Assembly (NCBI GenBank): GCA_028716365.1
Contig: JAQUPZ010000005.1
Coordinates: forward strand, 124,001 to 188,000
From: Kiritimatiellia bacterium
Lineage (GTDB): Bacteria; Verrucomicrobiota; Kiritimatiellia; UBA8416; YA12-FULL-48-11
DNA: 64,000 nt
Direction of reading: 5' to 3'
Shown: piece by piece, positions 38,621-46,337 of the stretch
Layout: every line of letters begins with the position of its first letter
How positions within the stretch are numbered: position 1 is the stretch's first letter
Program-made: the position numbers and the translations under genes
The notes under the pieces: generated by a model
What the model was told of the DNA's origin: nothing
Seen by the model: only the letters and a program-made list of their open reading frames with translations
Database searches by the model: none

Positions 38621-40006
38621 TTAGACCAATTTCGGATATTTCACACCCAATAACCTCATTACTGCATCATAATACTTCTCTTGCTCTTTCCTGACAAACT
38701 TTTTCTCAGCCTTCAGCATGTTTTTCAGCCGGCCGATTCCAACATTACCCGGCGCTCCAAGATGCGTTCGTTTTGCCAAAGCTTTCACGGGACTCATCTG
38801 CGCCAATTCATCGAGGTGAGTCTTTATATAATTATACGCCTCCCGGAACGGCATTCCACCAGCCACAAGTTCCAGGGCCCGGTCGGTCGCAAACACAGCC
38901 GGAGTGAAACCTGCCAGTAATGCATTCCTGTTTGCTTTAAGACCGCCGACAAGCAAAGCCATGATCTGAAGACATGACCGCGTCATGCTTATTCCTTCCA
39001 TAAAAGGCTCTTTCGTCTCCTGTAAATCCCTGTTATATCCGCCCGGCAAACCCTTTACCACGTTTGCTGTGGTGAATGCACAGCCCAGCACCCTGGCCGA
39101 TTTGGCCCGGACCAGCTCAAGAACATCAGGATTGTTCTTTTGCGGCATGATACTGCTTCCGGTACAGAATTCTTTTGGCAGGCTGAAATAACCGAATTCC
39201 GGCATCGAATACAGGATCAGGTCTTCGGACAGCCTCGAAATCGAAATCATTACCTGCGACATGGCAGAAAGAATAACGGCCTCACATTTTCCCCGCGCAT
39301 TCGACGCATACAGCACATTATGAACCGGCGACTCAAATCCCAGCAGTTTCGATGTCAGATTCCGGTCAATTTTTAACGGAACACCATAACCGGCCGCCGA
39401 ACCCAGTGGACTCCGATTATTGAAACTATAAGCAGCCGCCAGAAGCTTTATATCATCCAGCAAACTCTCGGCATGGGCCGATGCCCACAATCCTACGGAA
39501 CTGGGCATCGCCGGCTGGAGGTGCGTCCGCCCCACCATCGGCAATGAACTGTTTCCAGCGGCAAATTTCAAAAGCGCTTCGGCAAGGGCAAGTACTTCGC
39601 CCATTACTGCCATAAGCTGTTCTTTTCCATAAAGCCGTAAATCCACCGCAACCTGGTCGTTCCTGCTCCGGGCGGTATGAATCTTTTTACCCAGGTTTCC
39701 CAGTTTGTTTGTCAATGTCCGTTCAATCGCAAGGTGAACATCCTGGTCCTGTGCGGTAATTTTGAAGGTTTTTTTCCGCGCGCTTTTCATTATCTTTACA
39801 AGCCCGGATATCACCTTCCTGACATCCTGTTCGGACAGAATCCGGGGCTTTGCCGGTATCTTCGCCAGCATTCTGGCATGCGCCGCTGAACCAATACAGT
39901 CGGCCTCGATCAGGTTCAGGTCAAGTTCAACATCCCTGCCGGTTGTAAAAGCAAGCACCTGCTTATTGATCGTTCCAACCATTGTCTTTTGTGTTTTTGA
40001 TTTCAT
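38621..40006 (-). CDS. argH: Argininosuccinate lyase
   Basis: 461 residues from ATG 40006 (GTG at 40012 gives two more). It catalyses the last step of arginine synthesis, argininosuccinate to arginine and fumarate. It carries the fumarase/aspartase-superfamily signature GSSIMPQKNNPD, plus KKIHTARSRNDQV, the catalytic-His region GRTHLQPAMP and SFNNRSPLGSAAGYG. Length and motifs are normal. It is a housekeeping gene that marks the left flank of the integron, with its start facing away from the 3' end of intI across about 510 bp. Confidence 0.95.
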   Translation of the reverse strand: MKSKTQKTMVGTINKQVLAFTTGRDVELDLNLIEADCIGSAAHARMLAKIPAKPRILSEQDVRKVISGLVKIMKSARKKTFKITAQDQDVHLAIERTLTNKLGNLGKKIHTARSRNDQVAVDLRLYGKEQLMAVMGEVLALAEALLKFAAGNSSLPMVGRTHLQPAMPSSVGLWASAHAESLLDDIKLLAAAYSFNNRSPLGSAAGYGVPLKIDRNLTSKLLGFESPVHNVLYASNARGKCEAVILSAMSQVMISISRLSEDLILYSMPEFGYFSLPKEFCTGSSIMPQKNNPDVLELVRAKSARVLGCAFTTANVVKGLPGGYNRDLQETKEPFMEGISMTRSCLQIMALLVGGLKANRNALLAGFTPAVFATDRALELVAGGMPFREAYNYIKTHLDELAQMSPVKALAKRTHLGAPGNVGIGRLKNMLKAEKKFVRKEQEKYYDAVMRLLGVKYPKLV

Positions 40007-40012
40007 CGCCAC

Positions 40013-40520
40013 AATATCCCCACTTATTAAACATAAACTACTTCGTTTCTTTTAATCAGGCAAGCTCTTACACGGTTTTTAACGAATCGCAATCATCACC
40101 CGTCAACCGGACTTTTAACCACAGATAAACACTGATAGCGCGGCGCTAACGGCTTCCTCCGTGCCATTTCGGCCACGGTGTAGACCGTGTCACGAATTTC
40201 AATTCTTCGATGGAATATTTGGCGTCAGAGACCGCTGCAGCAAGGCGGAGGATCGGCGCTCGGGCATAGGCGCATACTTGGCACCCTCTTTATTGGCCCC
40301 CCCCCCGAGGGGCCATGTAAGCAGTCTGTGTGTTTCGTCTCCCAGAGAAAAGATTTTTTGTCAGATGGGCCTTGCGACAAGGCGTCCGCATGCGGGGCTA
40401 GATATGCATCTGCACCGCTTGCGGCAACACAGTCGAAGGACCCATATCACAACAAAGGTTTTCTCTCGAAACGCACAGACTTCAAGCGATACCAACTCAA
40501 ACACAACAACCAACGAGTCA
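40013..40520. other. Gene-free spacer between argH and intI
   Basis: About 500 bp with no convincing gene. It contains a small hairpin with arms CACGGT/ACCGTG at 40174-40189, a run of ten cytosines near 40300, and near its left end a remnant of a second integrase 3' end (annotated separately). The open frames across it on the plus strand have no start context or family resemblance. Confidence 0.6.
40096..40122 (-). pseudogene. Remnant of a second integron-integrase 3' end
   Basis: Read on the minus strand, nine codons encode V-VKSPVDG-stop. The intact intI ends in [12 protein letters not shown]. Across the seven shared codons every nucleotide difference is at a third position and synonymous (GTG/GTT, CCT/CCG, GAT/GAC), and the stop is TGA instead of TAA. 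This looks like the tail of a diverged integrase copy left after a deletion. The stretch is short, so chance or a conserved integrase C-terminus on another element cannot be excluded. Confidence 0.4.
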
Positions 40521-41927
40521 TTACCCATCAACAGGACTTTTCACAGCCAGTCCGGGCCGATTCAAGACATGCGTATAAATCATAGTAGTCGAGACATTAG
40601 CATGCCCCAGCAACTCCTGTACCGTCCGTATGTCATATCCACTTTCCAGCAACTGCGTCGCAAAAGTATGTCTCAACGCATGACACCCTACATCCTTTAC
40701 AATTCCCTCCAGCTTTGCCGCCTCTTTAACCCGCTTCTGCAGACTTTGTTCATTCACGTGATGTCTTCTCACCCGTCCACTCCTCGGATCGGTTGAATAA
40801 TTTGTCGCCGGAAAAACATACTGCCACCCCCACTCCTTGCCAAGGTTCGGGTACTTCCGTTCCAGCGAAGGCCAGATATAGACATGCCCCACGCCGGCTT
40901 TCGTGTCAGACTCAAAAAGTTCCTTGACCCTTAAAAGGTGCTCTTTCAATGGCCCTGCGTACTTGTCCGGAAGGACTGTAATCCTGTCTTTCTCTCCTTT
41001 TCCATCCCTCACCATGATCTGCCGCTTATCAAAATCAATATCCTTGACCCGCAATCTCACACATTCCATAAGCCTCAAACCGGCGCCATACAACAAGCCA
41101 GCCATCAGACCGAAAGACCCCTCCAGCCGGCCAAGCACCTTGTCCACCTCCTGCTTCGTCAGCACCACCGGCATTCGCTTTGGCATCTTGGCATACTCAA
41201 ACGACCCCAACTCCCCCAATTCAATTCCCAGTACATGTTTCCAGAAAAAAACCAGCGAACACAACGCCTGGTTCTGGGTGCTCGCCGCCACCCGTCGCAC
41301 CGTAGCAAGATAATCCATGTACTCCGCAACATTCCTCGCACACAACAGCACCGGATCCTTGTAATCATTAAACACAATAAACCGCGCCACCCATTCCTCG
41401 TACGTTCGTTCAGTCCTGATCGAATAATGTTTCTTCCTTATCTCGTTCCTCAGTTTGTCGAAATGGCGGTCAAACATGTCCTTTGCCTTGAATCCATGAA
41501 GCTCATCCCTGAAATTCTCCTTCGAAATAACAGGTCGCCACTCTTCCCTATCATCGGCATAAAGTTCCATTTTGTCCGGGAAATTCAGATGCGGCTCCTT
41601 CCATTCCTTCCATGGGAACTCCTGCGCCCACGGCGCCTTGACTATCTTCTGGAAAAGTATCCTGATCGCATCAAGCATCTGAGTATACGGATACTCCTTC
41701 ATGTTGAACTTCACCAGCGAACGCATCAGGTAATAACATACATCTTCTCCGACCTGCTCCTTAAGCTTCACGCCATGAGTTGCCTTGAGATATCTGGCCG
41801 CATGTTTCAAATACCACTGTAATTTATCCTTATCAGCCCCTTCATCCAAAACAGCCTGCTCATAATCTTTCCAGAACTCACTTACCTTCTCCTTGAGCGC
41901 ATCCCTGTCATCATCATTAGCAAGCAT
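40521..41927 (-). CDS. intI: Integron integrase (IntI), long form with N-terminal extension
   Basis: Tyrosine recombinase that inserts and excises cassettes at attI and attC. 468 residues from ATG 41927, preceded by AAGGAGG; a GTG at 41960 lies before that site. The core from about residue 155 is typical Int[37 protein letters not shown], catalytic Arg285 (GAGLRLMEC), Lys310, His416 and Arg419 (HALRH), His442 (LGH), nucleophile Tyr451 ([10 protein letters not shown]), and the IntI-specific insertion around 354-394 ([29 protein letters not shown]) that binds extrahelical bases of attC. The usual IntI is about 320-340 residues. The extra 150 N-terminal residues are helical and Lys/Glu-rich and look like a second SAM-like DNA-binding segment. 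No frameshift is seen, so it may be active. Confidence 0.95.
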   Translation of the reverse strand: MLANDDDRDALKEKVSEFWKDYEQAVLDEGADKDKLQWYLKHAARYLKATHGVKLKEQVGEDVCYYLMRSLVKFNMKEYPYTQMLDAIRILFQKIVKAPWAQEFPWKEWKEPHLNFPDKMELYADDREEWRPVISKENFRDELHGFKAKDMFDRHFDKLRNEIRKKHYSIRTERTYEEWVARFIVFNDYKDPVLLCARNVAEYMDYLATVRRVAASTQNQALCSLVFFWKHVLGIELGELGSFEYAKMPKRMPVVLTKQEVDKVLGRLEGSFGLMAGLLYGAGLRLMECVRLRVKDIDFDKRQIMVRDGKGEKDRITVLPDKYAGPLKEHLLRVKELFESDTKAGVGHVYIWPSLERKYPNLGKEWGWQYVFPATNYSTDPRSGRVRRHHVNEQSLQKRVKEAAKLEGIVKDVGCHALRHTFATQLLESGYDIRTVQELLGHANVSTTMIYTHVLNRPGLAVKSPVDG

Positions 41928-41968
41928 CACAACCTCCTTGACTCCCACACCCAGAAACACTATTCTTC

Positions 41969-41996
41969 AATATATTCTAACAATATTGACAAACAA
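41969..41996 (-). promoter_or_regulatory. intI: Candidate intI promoter
   Basis: On the minus strand TTGTTT (41996-41991), a 16-nt spacer and TATATT (41974-41969) stand about 42 nt before the intI start. The -35 box overlaps the -35 box of the opposing cassette promoter by one to six bases, so the two promoters would compete. Confidence 0.35.
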
Positions 41997-42013
41997 CTAT
42001 ATAAACCTACAGT
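41986..42013 (+). promoter_or_regulatory. Candidate cassette promoter Pc
   Basis: TTGACA at 41986-41991, a 16-nt spacer and TACAGT at 42008-42013 point toward the cassette array, about 75 nt before the first cassette gene. Location between intI and the first core site is where Pc sits in known integrons. The first cassettes have only 5-16 nt between core site and ATG and so need an upstream promoter. Confidence 0.5.
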
Positions 42014-42017
42014 AGTT

Positions 42018-42061
42018 TAGGTGTACATATCAACCTAATATTAGGTAAACATGTACACCTA
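42018..42061. promoter_or_regulatory. Large palindrome in the attI/leader region
   Basis: Perfect 11-nt inverted arms TAGGTGTACAT (42018-42028) and ATGTACACCTA (42051-42061) enclose a second perfect palindrome, ACCTAATATTAGGT (42033-42046). The nested symmetry directly precedes the first core site at 42068 and follows the Pc candidate. It could be an operator controlling Pc, an intI-binding array of attI, or a transcript hairpin. Confidence 0.6.
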
Positions 42062-42067
42062 ATATAT

Positions 42068-42074
42068 GTTGGGT
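42068..42074 (+). other. attI core site (cassette 1 junction)
   Basis: GTTGGGT is the first GTTRRRY core in the array and marks the attI/cassette 1 boundary. Its reverse complement ACCCAAC opens the attC site of cassette 1 at 42640. Confidence 0.8.
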
Positions 42075-42087
42075 CTGAGAGACAAGA

Positions 42088-42636
42088 ATGAGTGACAATA
42101 TCCGTTTAAAGGCCGAAAGCATTCATACTTATGCTTACCTCTACCATGCTGCAAAGTGGGTTTCTGAAGTTCCGGATAAAAGAGAAAACCCATTACGTTA
42201 CTCCAGCATGCTGTCAATCCTCGCGTCAGCGTTTTCTCTTGAAGCATATATGAATCATCTTGGCCCTAGATATTTTCCAAAGTGGGATAAGGACGGATTG
42301 AGGTCTCCCAATGAAAAGATCGATGCCCTCATGGAAAAACTAAAAGTCGACAAAGTGAAGCATAGAAGTCAATTCGACTCTTACATGTTGGCCCTCAGAA
42401 TTCGCGAGTCTCTTGTTCATGGCAGGACTCACGAGGTTCATAAAAAGGCGACTTACGTTTTCAACCCTGGTTCCAAGATTGGCTCCACACAACCGGAATG
42501 GAAAAGGAAATCCACCAAGCGAGACGCGCTCATGATACTAAATGGCGTTGCCGATTTAATGCACACTCTCAGCAAGGCTGCAGGGGATGAGCCGTGGCCA
42601 TATCATACATTTGGCAAAGGAATTGAAGACAAATAG
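42088..42636 (+). CDS. Cassette 1: HEPN-like protein
   Basis: 182 residues, soluble and mostly helical. It begins 13 nt after the attI core. The segment SILASAFSLEAYMNHLG followed by a charged helix and LALRIRESLVHGRTH fits the HEPN fold: Arg-Glu-Ser-Leu-Val-His is an Rx4H motif with an acidic residue after Arg, the arrangement found in HEPN ribonucleases of toxin-antitoxin, Abi and CRISPR systems. No antitoxin or MNT partner gene is in the cassette. Being first in the array it is the cassette most exposed to Pc. Function as an RNase is inferred from the motif; a non-catalytic HEPN scaffold is possible. Confidence 0.6.
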   Translation: MSDNIRLKAESIHTYAYLYHAAKWVSEVPDKRENPLRYSSMLSILASAFSLEAYMNHLGPRYFPKWDKDGLRSPNEKIDALMEKLKVDKVKHRSQFDSYMLALRIRESLVHGRTHEVHKKATYVFNPGSKIGSTQPEWKRKSTKRDALMILNGVADLMHTLSKAAGDEPWPYHTFGKGIEDK

Positions 42637-42639
42637 TTG

Positions 42640-42712
42640 ACCCAACAAATCATTCGAGCGGTACTCGTGAACCAGCGGCTGGTTTACTCGACGCTCAATG
42701 CTGACGTTCGGC
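42640..42712 (+). repeat. attC site 1
   Basis: ACCCAAC to GTTCGGC, 73 bp. Central stem GTGAACCAGC/GCTGGTTTAC with one mismatch, outer arms GAGCG/CGCTC. The first heptamer is complementary to the attI core GTTGGGT. Confidence 0.85.
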
Positions 42713-42722
42713 TTGAAAGAAA

Positions 42723-43151
42723 ATGAAAAGAAAATTGATAATATTGTCGCAGCTCTCCCTTCTGATTTGCTGTACATCCTGCGTCTCGTTAATAACATCA
42801 CGTGGCCAATCGTGGGAGATGATCCAATCCGTTGGCGGCCTTCGCGTGGACAATCCGGTCACACAAACCGATGGGACAATTTTCCTCCCCGTCATCTGCA
42901 ATGTGAGCGGCTTGGACACGGTAACGGTGAAACCAACGATGCTCAACTCTGCCCTTGTCGTGAGGAAGATCGCCACCAAATGCCGGAAAGACAGCATTCA
43001 GCTCCAGATCGTCACTTGCGTTGTGGACAACAAGCACACGTCGATCACAAAAGGCGTTTATCTTGGCAGGATGAAGAAGGGTTCGTATCTGGTGCAGTAT
43101 CTAAATCCGGATGGAAGCGTGGTCAAACTGAGGGAAATTGAAATCAAATAG
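42723..43151 (+). CDS. Cassette 2: small lipoprotein, unknown
   Basis: 142 residues with a lipoprotein signal (LSLLICCTSC; Cys 17-20 region), then a beta-rich body (GTIFLPVICNVSGLDTVTVKP, GRMKKGSYLVQYLNPDGSVVKLREIEIK). A highly charged overlapping frame (42698-43141) is rejected in its favour because of the signal sequence and the cassette-fitting start. The stop lies on the first base of attC 2. No family was recognised. The start is 10 nt after the core site, so expression depends on upstream transcription. Confidence 0.7.
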   Translation: MKRKLIILSQLSLLICCTSCVSLITSRGQSWEMIQSVGGLRVDNPVTQTDGTIFLPVICNVSGLDTVTVKPTMLNSALVVRKIATKCRKDSIQLQIVTCVVDNKHTSITKGVYLGRMKKGSYLVQYLNPDGSVVKLREIEIK

Positions 43152-43222
43152 CCGAACCAGAGATTGAACCGTATTTTTCAAACCGCGACGGTTTGAAAAA
43201 ACGGTTAATCATATCGTTCGCT
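43151..43222 (+). repeat. attC site 2
   Basis: GCCGAAC to GTTCGCT, 72 bp. Central stem TTTTTCAAACCG/CGGTTTGAAAAA with outer arms AACCGT/ACGGTT. First heptamer matches its own cassette core GTTCGGC. Confidence 0.85.
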
Positions 43223-43229
43223 CCAAATA

Positions 43230-43583
43230 ATGAAAAAGAAGCAGATAATAACGATATTGAGTGCAACCGTGACGATCTATGTAATCACGTATTTGTTCAT
43301 GACGCTCAACGGACATTATGAGCCTTACGCCATGGGTCTCATGCAAGGTCCGAATGATAAGGCAATTCTCGTGCCTAAAGGGACTGAACCATACGCCTGG
43401 TGTCCTTTCAGAAAACCGACAAGAGAAATCAAACCATTAATCAGAACGATGCTCTTCTCGCCTCTGATCACATTTGATCGTGCATATTGGCATACGGCTC
43501 GCAAAGTAGATTCCATGCAATACCCAGTTATCGGATACTTTGATTTCAAGAAAATGGAATATAGAAATATAACCCCAGAATGA
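43230..43583 (+). CDS. Cassette 3: single-pass membrane protein, unknown
   Basis: 117 residues. One N-terminal helix (IITILSATVTIYVITYLFMTL) and a soluble part with NGHYEPYAMGLM, PYAWCPFRKP and LITFDRAYWHT; these aromatic-rich segments look conserved and family-like, but the family was not named. The start lies 7 nt after the core site without an obvious ribosome site. The stop runs into attC 3. Confidence 0.7.
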   Translation: MKKKQIITILSATVTIYVITYLFMTLNGHYEPYAMGLMQGPNDKAILVPKGTEPYAWCPFRKPTREIKPLIRTMLFSPLITFDRAYWHTARKVDSMQYPVIGYFDFKKMEYRNITPE

Positions 43584-43646
43584 GCGAACCACGCACTGCA
43601 GGGTACCGTCGCTAACCGCGCCATCCCCTGAGTGCAGGCGTTGGCA
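43583..43646 (+). repeat. attC site 3
   Basis: AGCGAAC to GTTGGCA, 64 bp. Arms GCACTGCAGGG/CCCCTGAGTGC pair with one unpaired G on the upstream arm. First heptamer matches its own core GTTCGCT. Confidence 0.85.
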
Positions 43647-43651
43647 CATAG

Positions 43652-43981
43652 ATGAAAAGAATAATCACAAGCATTGTAAGCATTACGGCAGTTCACTGGA
43701 TTCTGACAGTGGGCATCTCACTCTTAGCTTGGCAAAGACAAGAAGGAGGAACAGCAGTCACCACAAGCCAGGCACTACTCAACTCAACTGCAATTCCACT
43801 GTCATATGCGTTAAACTTCCCTGTTCCATTTCTTCTTCACGACAATTCCTTGCTCATCATGGCTTGCAACAGCACTCTTTTTGCAGTCACAATAGTTCTC
43901 TTGTGGATTGGTGTTCATAAACTGAGAAACGTTCAGACATTTAAAGAAAGTGCCAACAAGGGCATGAATGGTACTCGATGA
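43652..43981 (+). CDS. Cassette 4: small polytopic membrane protein, unknown
   Basis: 109 residues with two or three hydrophobic segments (IITSIVSITAVHWILTVGISLLA and LLIMACNSTLFAVTIVLLWIGV). The last eleven residues, SANKGMNGTR, are encoded by attC 4 itself; cassette 9 ends in almost the same tail for the same reason. Starts 5 nt after its core site. Confidence 0.65.
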   Translation: MKRIITSIVSITAVHWILTVGISLLAWQRQEGGTAVTTSQALLNSTAIPLSYALNFPVPFLLHDNSLLIMACNSTLFAVTIVLLWIGVHKLRNVQTFKESANKGMNGTR

Positions 43982-44020
43982 AAGCGGCTTTCACCTCGAC
44001 CATTATGCCATGCGTTGGAC
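43951..44020 (+). repeat. attC site 4
   Basis: TGCCAAC to GTTGGAC, 70 bp. Central stem GTGAAAGCGG-type loop region GAAAGC/GCTTTC with arms GGCAT...ATGCC and ATGGT/ACCAT. Nearly identical to attC 9. Confidence 0.85.
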
Positions 44021-44027
44021 CCATGAA

Positions 44028-44528
44028 ATGAAAAAGATCATCAGAAACATTCTCGTCATCATTGCCGCTACCGGCGTGGCGTTTGCGTTGTGCCACACAA
44101 TCATCCCAACTTCTCCGGCAGGGTTCTGGACTGGCCCTGACATTTCTTGCATGTGCAACAAACACCACTTCATCCATTTCGCAAACAACAGTGGTGTTTT
44201 ATATCACGAGGAATCTCCCCCTCCCTCAGCAGCTCCTTTGGTTCAGATCGACAAAAACATTTGGCGTTGGGATTTTCATGATTTCACGCTCAGCTCTAAT
44301 CGACAGGAATACACAATTCAGACGAATCGTGTATTCCTGTGCAAGCCTGGCTGGTTCTGGATGCAATGTACTGATCAGCCAAACGGCAAGAAATTCGTTC
44401 TTCATCGCGACTTTCATAATCAGAAGATTACAGAAATTATGAAGGACCAACCTAATCCGCAAACTGCGGACGAAACAGCAAAACAACTGATTGAAAAAAT
44501 AAGAAAAAAGGGTCCAACCACGCCATGA
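44028..44528 (+). CDS. Cassette 5: membrane-anchored or exported protein, unknown
   Basis: 166 residues from ATG 44028; a longer frame starts inside attC 4 and is not credible. The N-terminus is a signal or anchor (IIRNILVIIAATGVAFALCHTII). The body has FWTGPDISCMCNKHHFIHFANNSG in a Cys/His-rich patch split over about 24 residues, DKNIWRWDFHDFTL and PGWFWMQCTD. Some metal or disulfide chemistry is possible. The C-terminal KGPTTP is attC-encoded. No family recognised. Confidence 0.65.
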   Translation: MKKIIRNILVIIAATGVAFALCHTIIPTSPAGFWTGPDISCMCNKHHFIHFANNSGVLYHEESPPPSAAPLVQIDKNIWRWDFHDFTLSSNRQEYTIQTNRVFLCKPGWFWMQCTDQPNGKKFVLHRDFHNQKITEIMKDQPNPQTADETAKQLIEKIRKKGPTTP

Positions 44529-44583
44529 AGGGTATTTTTCAAACAGCGGCTGTTTGAAAAAACCCTAATGGCAGGCGTTGGCT
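44512..44583 (+). repeat. attC site 5
   Basis: GTCCAAC to GTTGGCT, 72 bp. Central stem TTTTTCAAACAG/CTGTTTGAAAAA, outer arms GCCAT...ATGGC. First heptamer matches its own core GTTGGAC. Confidence 0.85.
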
Positions 44584-44592
44584 CCGAAAGAT

Positions 44593-45126
44593 ATGACAAA
44601 GCAATGTATTGAAGCTCGTGCCCCGCGGTTCAGCGCGTTTGTTACAAATGCGCGAGGTCGAGATATGCTTGTGATCCCTAAATCATCATGGGACTCAATG
44701 GGCGACACTGGCATCACAGCCTTTGTTGACCTCTCGCGCACCCCTCTCTCGAGCATAGCAAACGATTCATGCTTTGTCGCAGCAGAAGCCACTCGCCTCT
44801 CCGCCACCACAGGCCAGGTTGACATTGTGCGTTACGATCCACAAGACGAGAAAGTCTTCAATCGTGACAGATACGATGTGGCGGAGAACTTGTCCGAGCA
44901 TCCACAGTTTGATCGAATGGTTGACATGTCCGACACGCACGCAAGCCCTCAGCTCGTAGATTACTTGCGAAACAATGTTTTTCTAACCAAGATTCCATCG
45001 CAAGGACAACCATGGCACTGGCAAGACGAATGCGAGCTGTCTCAACCCGTGCGCATGCAATTCTATAGGAGAGCCAACAACACTCAGGAGGGTATTGCCG
45101 AGGAGCTCGGCAAACCCTCAGAGTAA
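44593..45126 (+). CDS. Cassette 6: soluble protein, unknown
   Basis: 177 residues from ATG 44593, 9 nt after the core site. No membrane helix or signal. Segments include SAFVTNARGRDMLVIPKSSWDSM, read in two adjoining parts, AAEATRLSATTGQVDIV and PWHWQDECELSQPVRMQFYRR. The last 17 residues (from ANNTQEG) are encoded by attC 6. No family was recognised. Confidence 0.6.
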   Translation: MTKQCIEARAPRFSAFVTNARGRDMLVIPKSSWDSMGDTGITAFVDLSRTPLSSIANDSCFVAAEATRLSATTGQVDIVRYDPQDEKVFNRDRYDVAENLSEHPQFDRMVDMSDTHASPQLVDYLRNNVFLTKIPSQGQPWHWQDECELSQPVRMQFYRRANNTQEGIAEELGKPSE

Positions 45127-45135
45127 GCGTTCGCA
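45072..45135 (+). repeat. attC site 6
   Basis: AGCCAAC to GTTCGCA, 64 bp, lying inside the 3' end of the cassette 6 gene. Stem TTGCCGAG/CTCGGCAA with outer arms CTC...GGAGGGT/ACCCTC...GAG. First heptamer matches its own core GTTGGCT. Confidence 0.8.
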
Positions 45136-45142
45136 TCACAAA

Positions 45143-45451
45143 ATGAAAGACATTATTGCAGAGACAAAAGTGAAAATGACATCACCTAAAGGCGAGTCAA
45201 AGTTTGTCGTCATTGAGATCGGACGACCCTATTCGATTGCTAATGACGAAGCCGCTTGCCCCATTTCAATGCATGGGCTATACCCAAAGATTAAAGATTT
45301 GCACGGCGTAGACACGTTGCAAGCGTTGGCCCTTGCATTCGAGTTCATCAGGATAACTATTCAAAAATGGGAAGAGAAAGGTTACATCTTCGAATTCCAG
45401 AATGGAGCCACCCTTCCCGCAAACATTTGGTTTGAAGACAGGAAGAAATAA
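45143..45451 (+). CDS. Cassette 7: DUF6968-like soluble protein
   Basis: 102 residues from ATG 45143, 7 nt after the core site. The pattern VVIEIGRPYSI, CPISMHGL and HGVDTLQALALAFEFIRI resembles a family of short unknown proteins (probably DUF6968) with a 'GVDxxQALxLA' helix. The function is unknown. Soluble, no signal. The stop is directly before attC 7. Confidence 0.55.
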   Translation: MKDIIAETKVKMTSPKGESKFVVIEIGRPYSIANDEAACPISMHGLYPKIKDLHGVDTLQALALAFEFIRITIQKWEEKGYIFEFQNGATLPANIWFEDRKK

Positions 45452-45519
45452 TGCGAACCATCCTCTGCATGCGATTCAAAACCCTGCGGTTTTTGAACGC
45501 ATGAGAGGTAACGTTCGCA
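45452..45519 (+). repeat. attC site 7
   Basis: TGCGAAC to GTTCGCA, 68 bp. Arms CCTCTGCATGCG/CGCATGAGAGG pair with one unpaired G; inner stem TTCAAAAACC-type pairs GGTTTTTGAA. First heptamer matches its own core. Confidence 0.85.
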
Positions 45520-45532
45520 CTGTGAATAAATC

Positions 45533-45874
45533 ATGAAAAGACCCAGAGTACTGGTTGTTGCTACGGTTGCTTTATGGATTCTCGCGACAATCGTCATGAA
45601 TATCACATTCTCCGTACAACCATCAGGATGGGTCTTGATGTTCTTCCTGCCATTGGTAGGGTTGCTTCCGAACTCCATCGTAGAGTCGTTCTCGTCTGGA
45701 CCCATCTGGACTCCCGTCACACTAATTACTGTCCTAGTCTTAATCTACGTATTCGGTGCCGTTGCAGCATGGCGGCGAAACACGATACCCCTTGCTATTG
45801 TATTTACAGTCATTGTGATAACAACATTACTGATTGGGTATTGGCAAATCTATCGCGGACTGACTGATTTATGA
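45533..45874 (+). CDS. Cassette 8: four-helix membrane protein, unknown
   Basis: 113 residues, almost wholly hydrophobic: VLVVATVALWILATIVMNI, GWVLMFFLPLVGLLP, PVTLITVLVLIYVFGAVAAW and IPLAIVFTVIVITTLLIGYW. Probably an inner-membrane protein with four helices. No motif points to transport or catalysis. Starts 13 nt after the core site. Confidence 0.65.
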   Translation: MKRPRVLVVATVALWILATIVMNITFSVQPSGWVLMFFLPLVGLLPNSIVESFSSGPIWTPVTLITVLVLIYVFGAVAAWRRNTIPLAIVFTVIVITTLLIGYWQIYRGLTDL

Positions 45875-45886
45875 TAAAGAGGATTG

Positions 45887-45955
45887 TGCGAACCAGTTTT
45901 TGAACGCGATTCTCGTGCCCAGCGGCACTCGAACGCGTTAAAATGATCGTTGGCA
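45887..45955 (+). repeat. attC site 8
   Basis: TGCGAAC to GTTGGCA, 69 bp. Stem CTCGTGCC/GGCACTCG with outer TTTTGAACGCG/GAACGCGTTAAAA arms. First heptamer matches its own core GTTCGCA. Confidence 0.8.
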
Positions 45956-45968
45956 TCAAAGGAAAAAC

Positions 45969-46337
45969 ATGATCAGAAGCATAGCGGAAATCATTAATTA
46001 CGCCGCACGGCTTGACTCAGCACTTAACTTCGGTTCTCTTTTCGTTTGGCTTGCTGGATGGTACATTCTTTACCAGATGACCCGACTAGGTTTCCTTAAA
46101 TTCCTTATTGCTGGCTATGTTATTTATGTAATCGATTGGTTCATACGAAAACGACATTATTTCATTGGTCACTTTGCAAACAAAAACGTCGAGCTAGCGA
46201 TAAGCTATACAGATGTCGTAATTAATATATCGGCAGACATTCTGGTGCTGATTGGAATTTGTATGGGGGTAAGTTACCTTCAAAGAAAATGGAAAGACAA
46301 AGAAAATGCCAACAAGGGCATGAATGGTACTCGATGA
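45969..46337 (+). CDS. Cassette 9: small polytopic membrane protein, unknown
   Basis: 122 residues with three hydrophobic segments (FGSLFVWLAGWYILYQM, FLKFLIAGYVIYVIDWFI and VVINISADILVLIGICMGVSY). Its C-terminal tail ENANKGMNGTR is encoded by attC 9 and copies the tail of cassette 4. No family recognised. Starts 13 nt after its core. Confidence 0.65.
   Translation: MIRSIAEIINYAARLDSALNFGSLFVWLAGWYILYQMTRLGFLKFLIAGYVIYVIDWFIRKRHYFIGHFANKNVELAISYTDVVINISADILVLIGICMGVSYLQRKWKDKENANKGMNGTR

Noticed and set aside
40295..40312. Phase-variation tract (run of cytosines)
   Set aside because: The ten-C run lies in a gene-free spacer and does not touch a promoter or reading frame; likely neutral, or a sequencing-prone site.
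40161..40796. 211-residue plus-strand frame across the argH-intI spacer
   Set aside because: It runs antisense through the intI 3' end and has no ribosome site or recognisable domain.
40521..41927. intI as a phage or XerC/D integrase
   Set aside because: The insertion with [13 protein letters not shown] between the Lys and His catalytic residues, and the NRPG-x-VKSP tail, are integron-specific.
42698..43141. 147-residue frame overlapping cassette 2
   Set aside because: Lower-complexity charged sequence with no signal or family pattern, in conflict with the lipoprotein frame that fits the cassette borders.
43968..44027. Longer start of the cassette 5 gene inside attC 4
   Set aside because: It would place the start inside the recombination site of the preceding cassette; ATG 44028 lies just after the core and before the signal helix.
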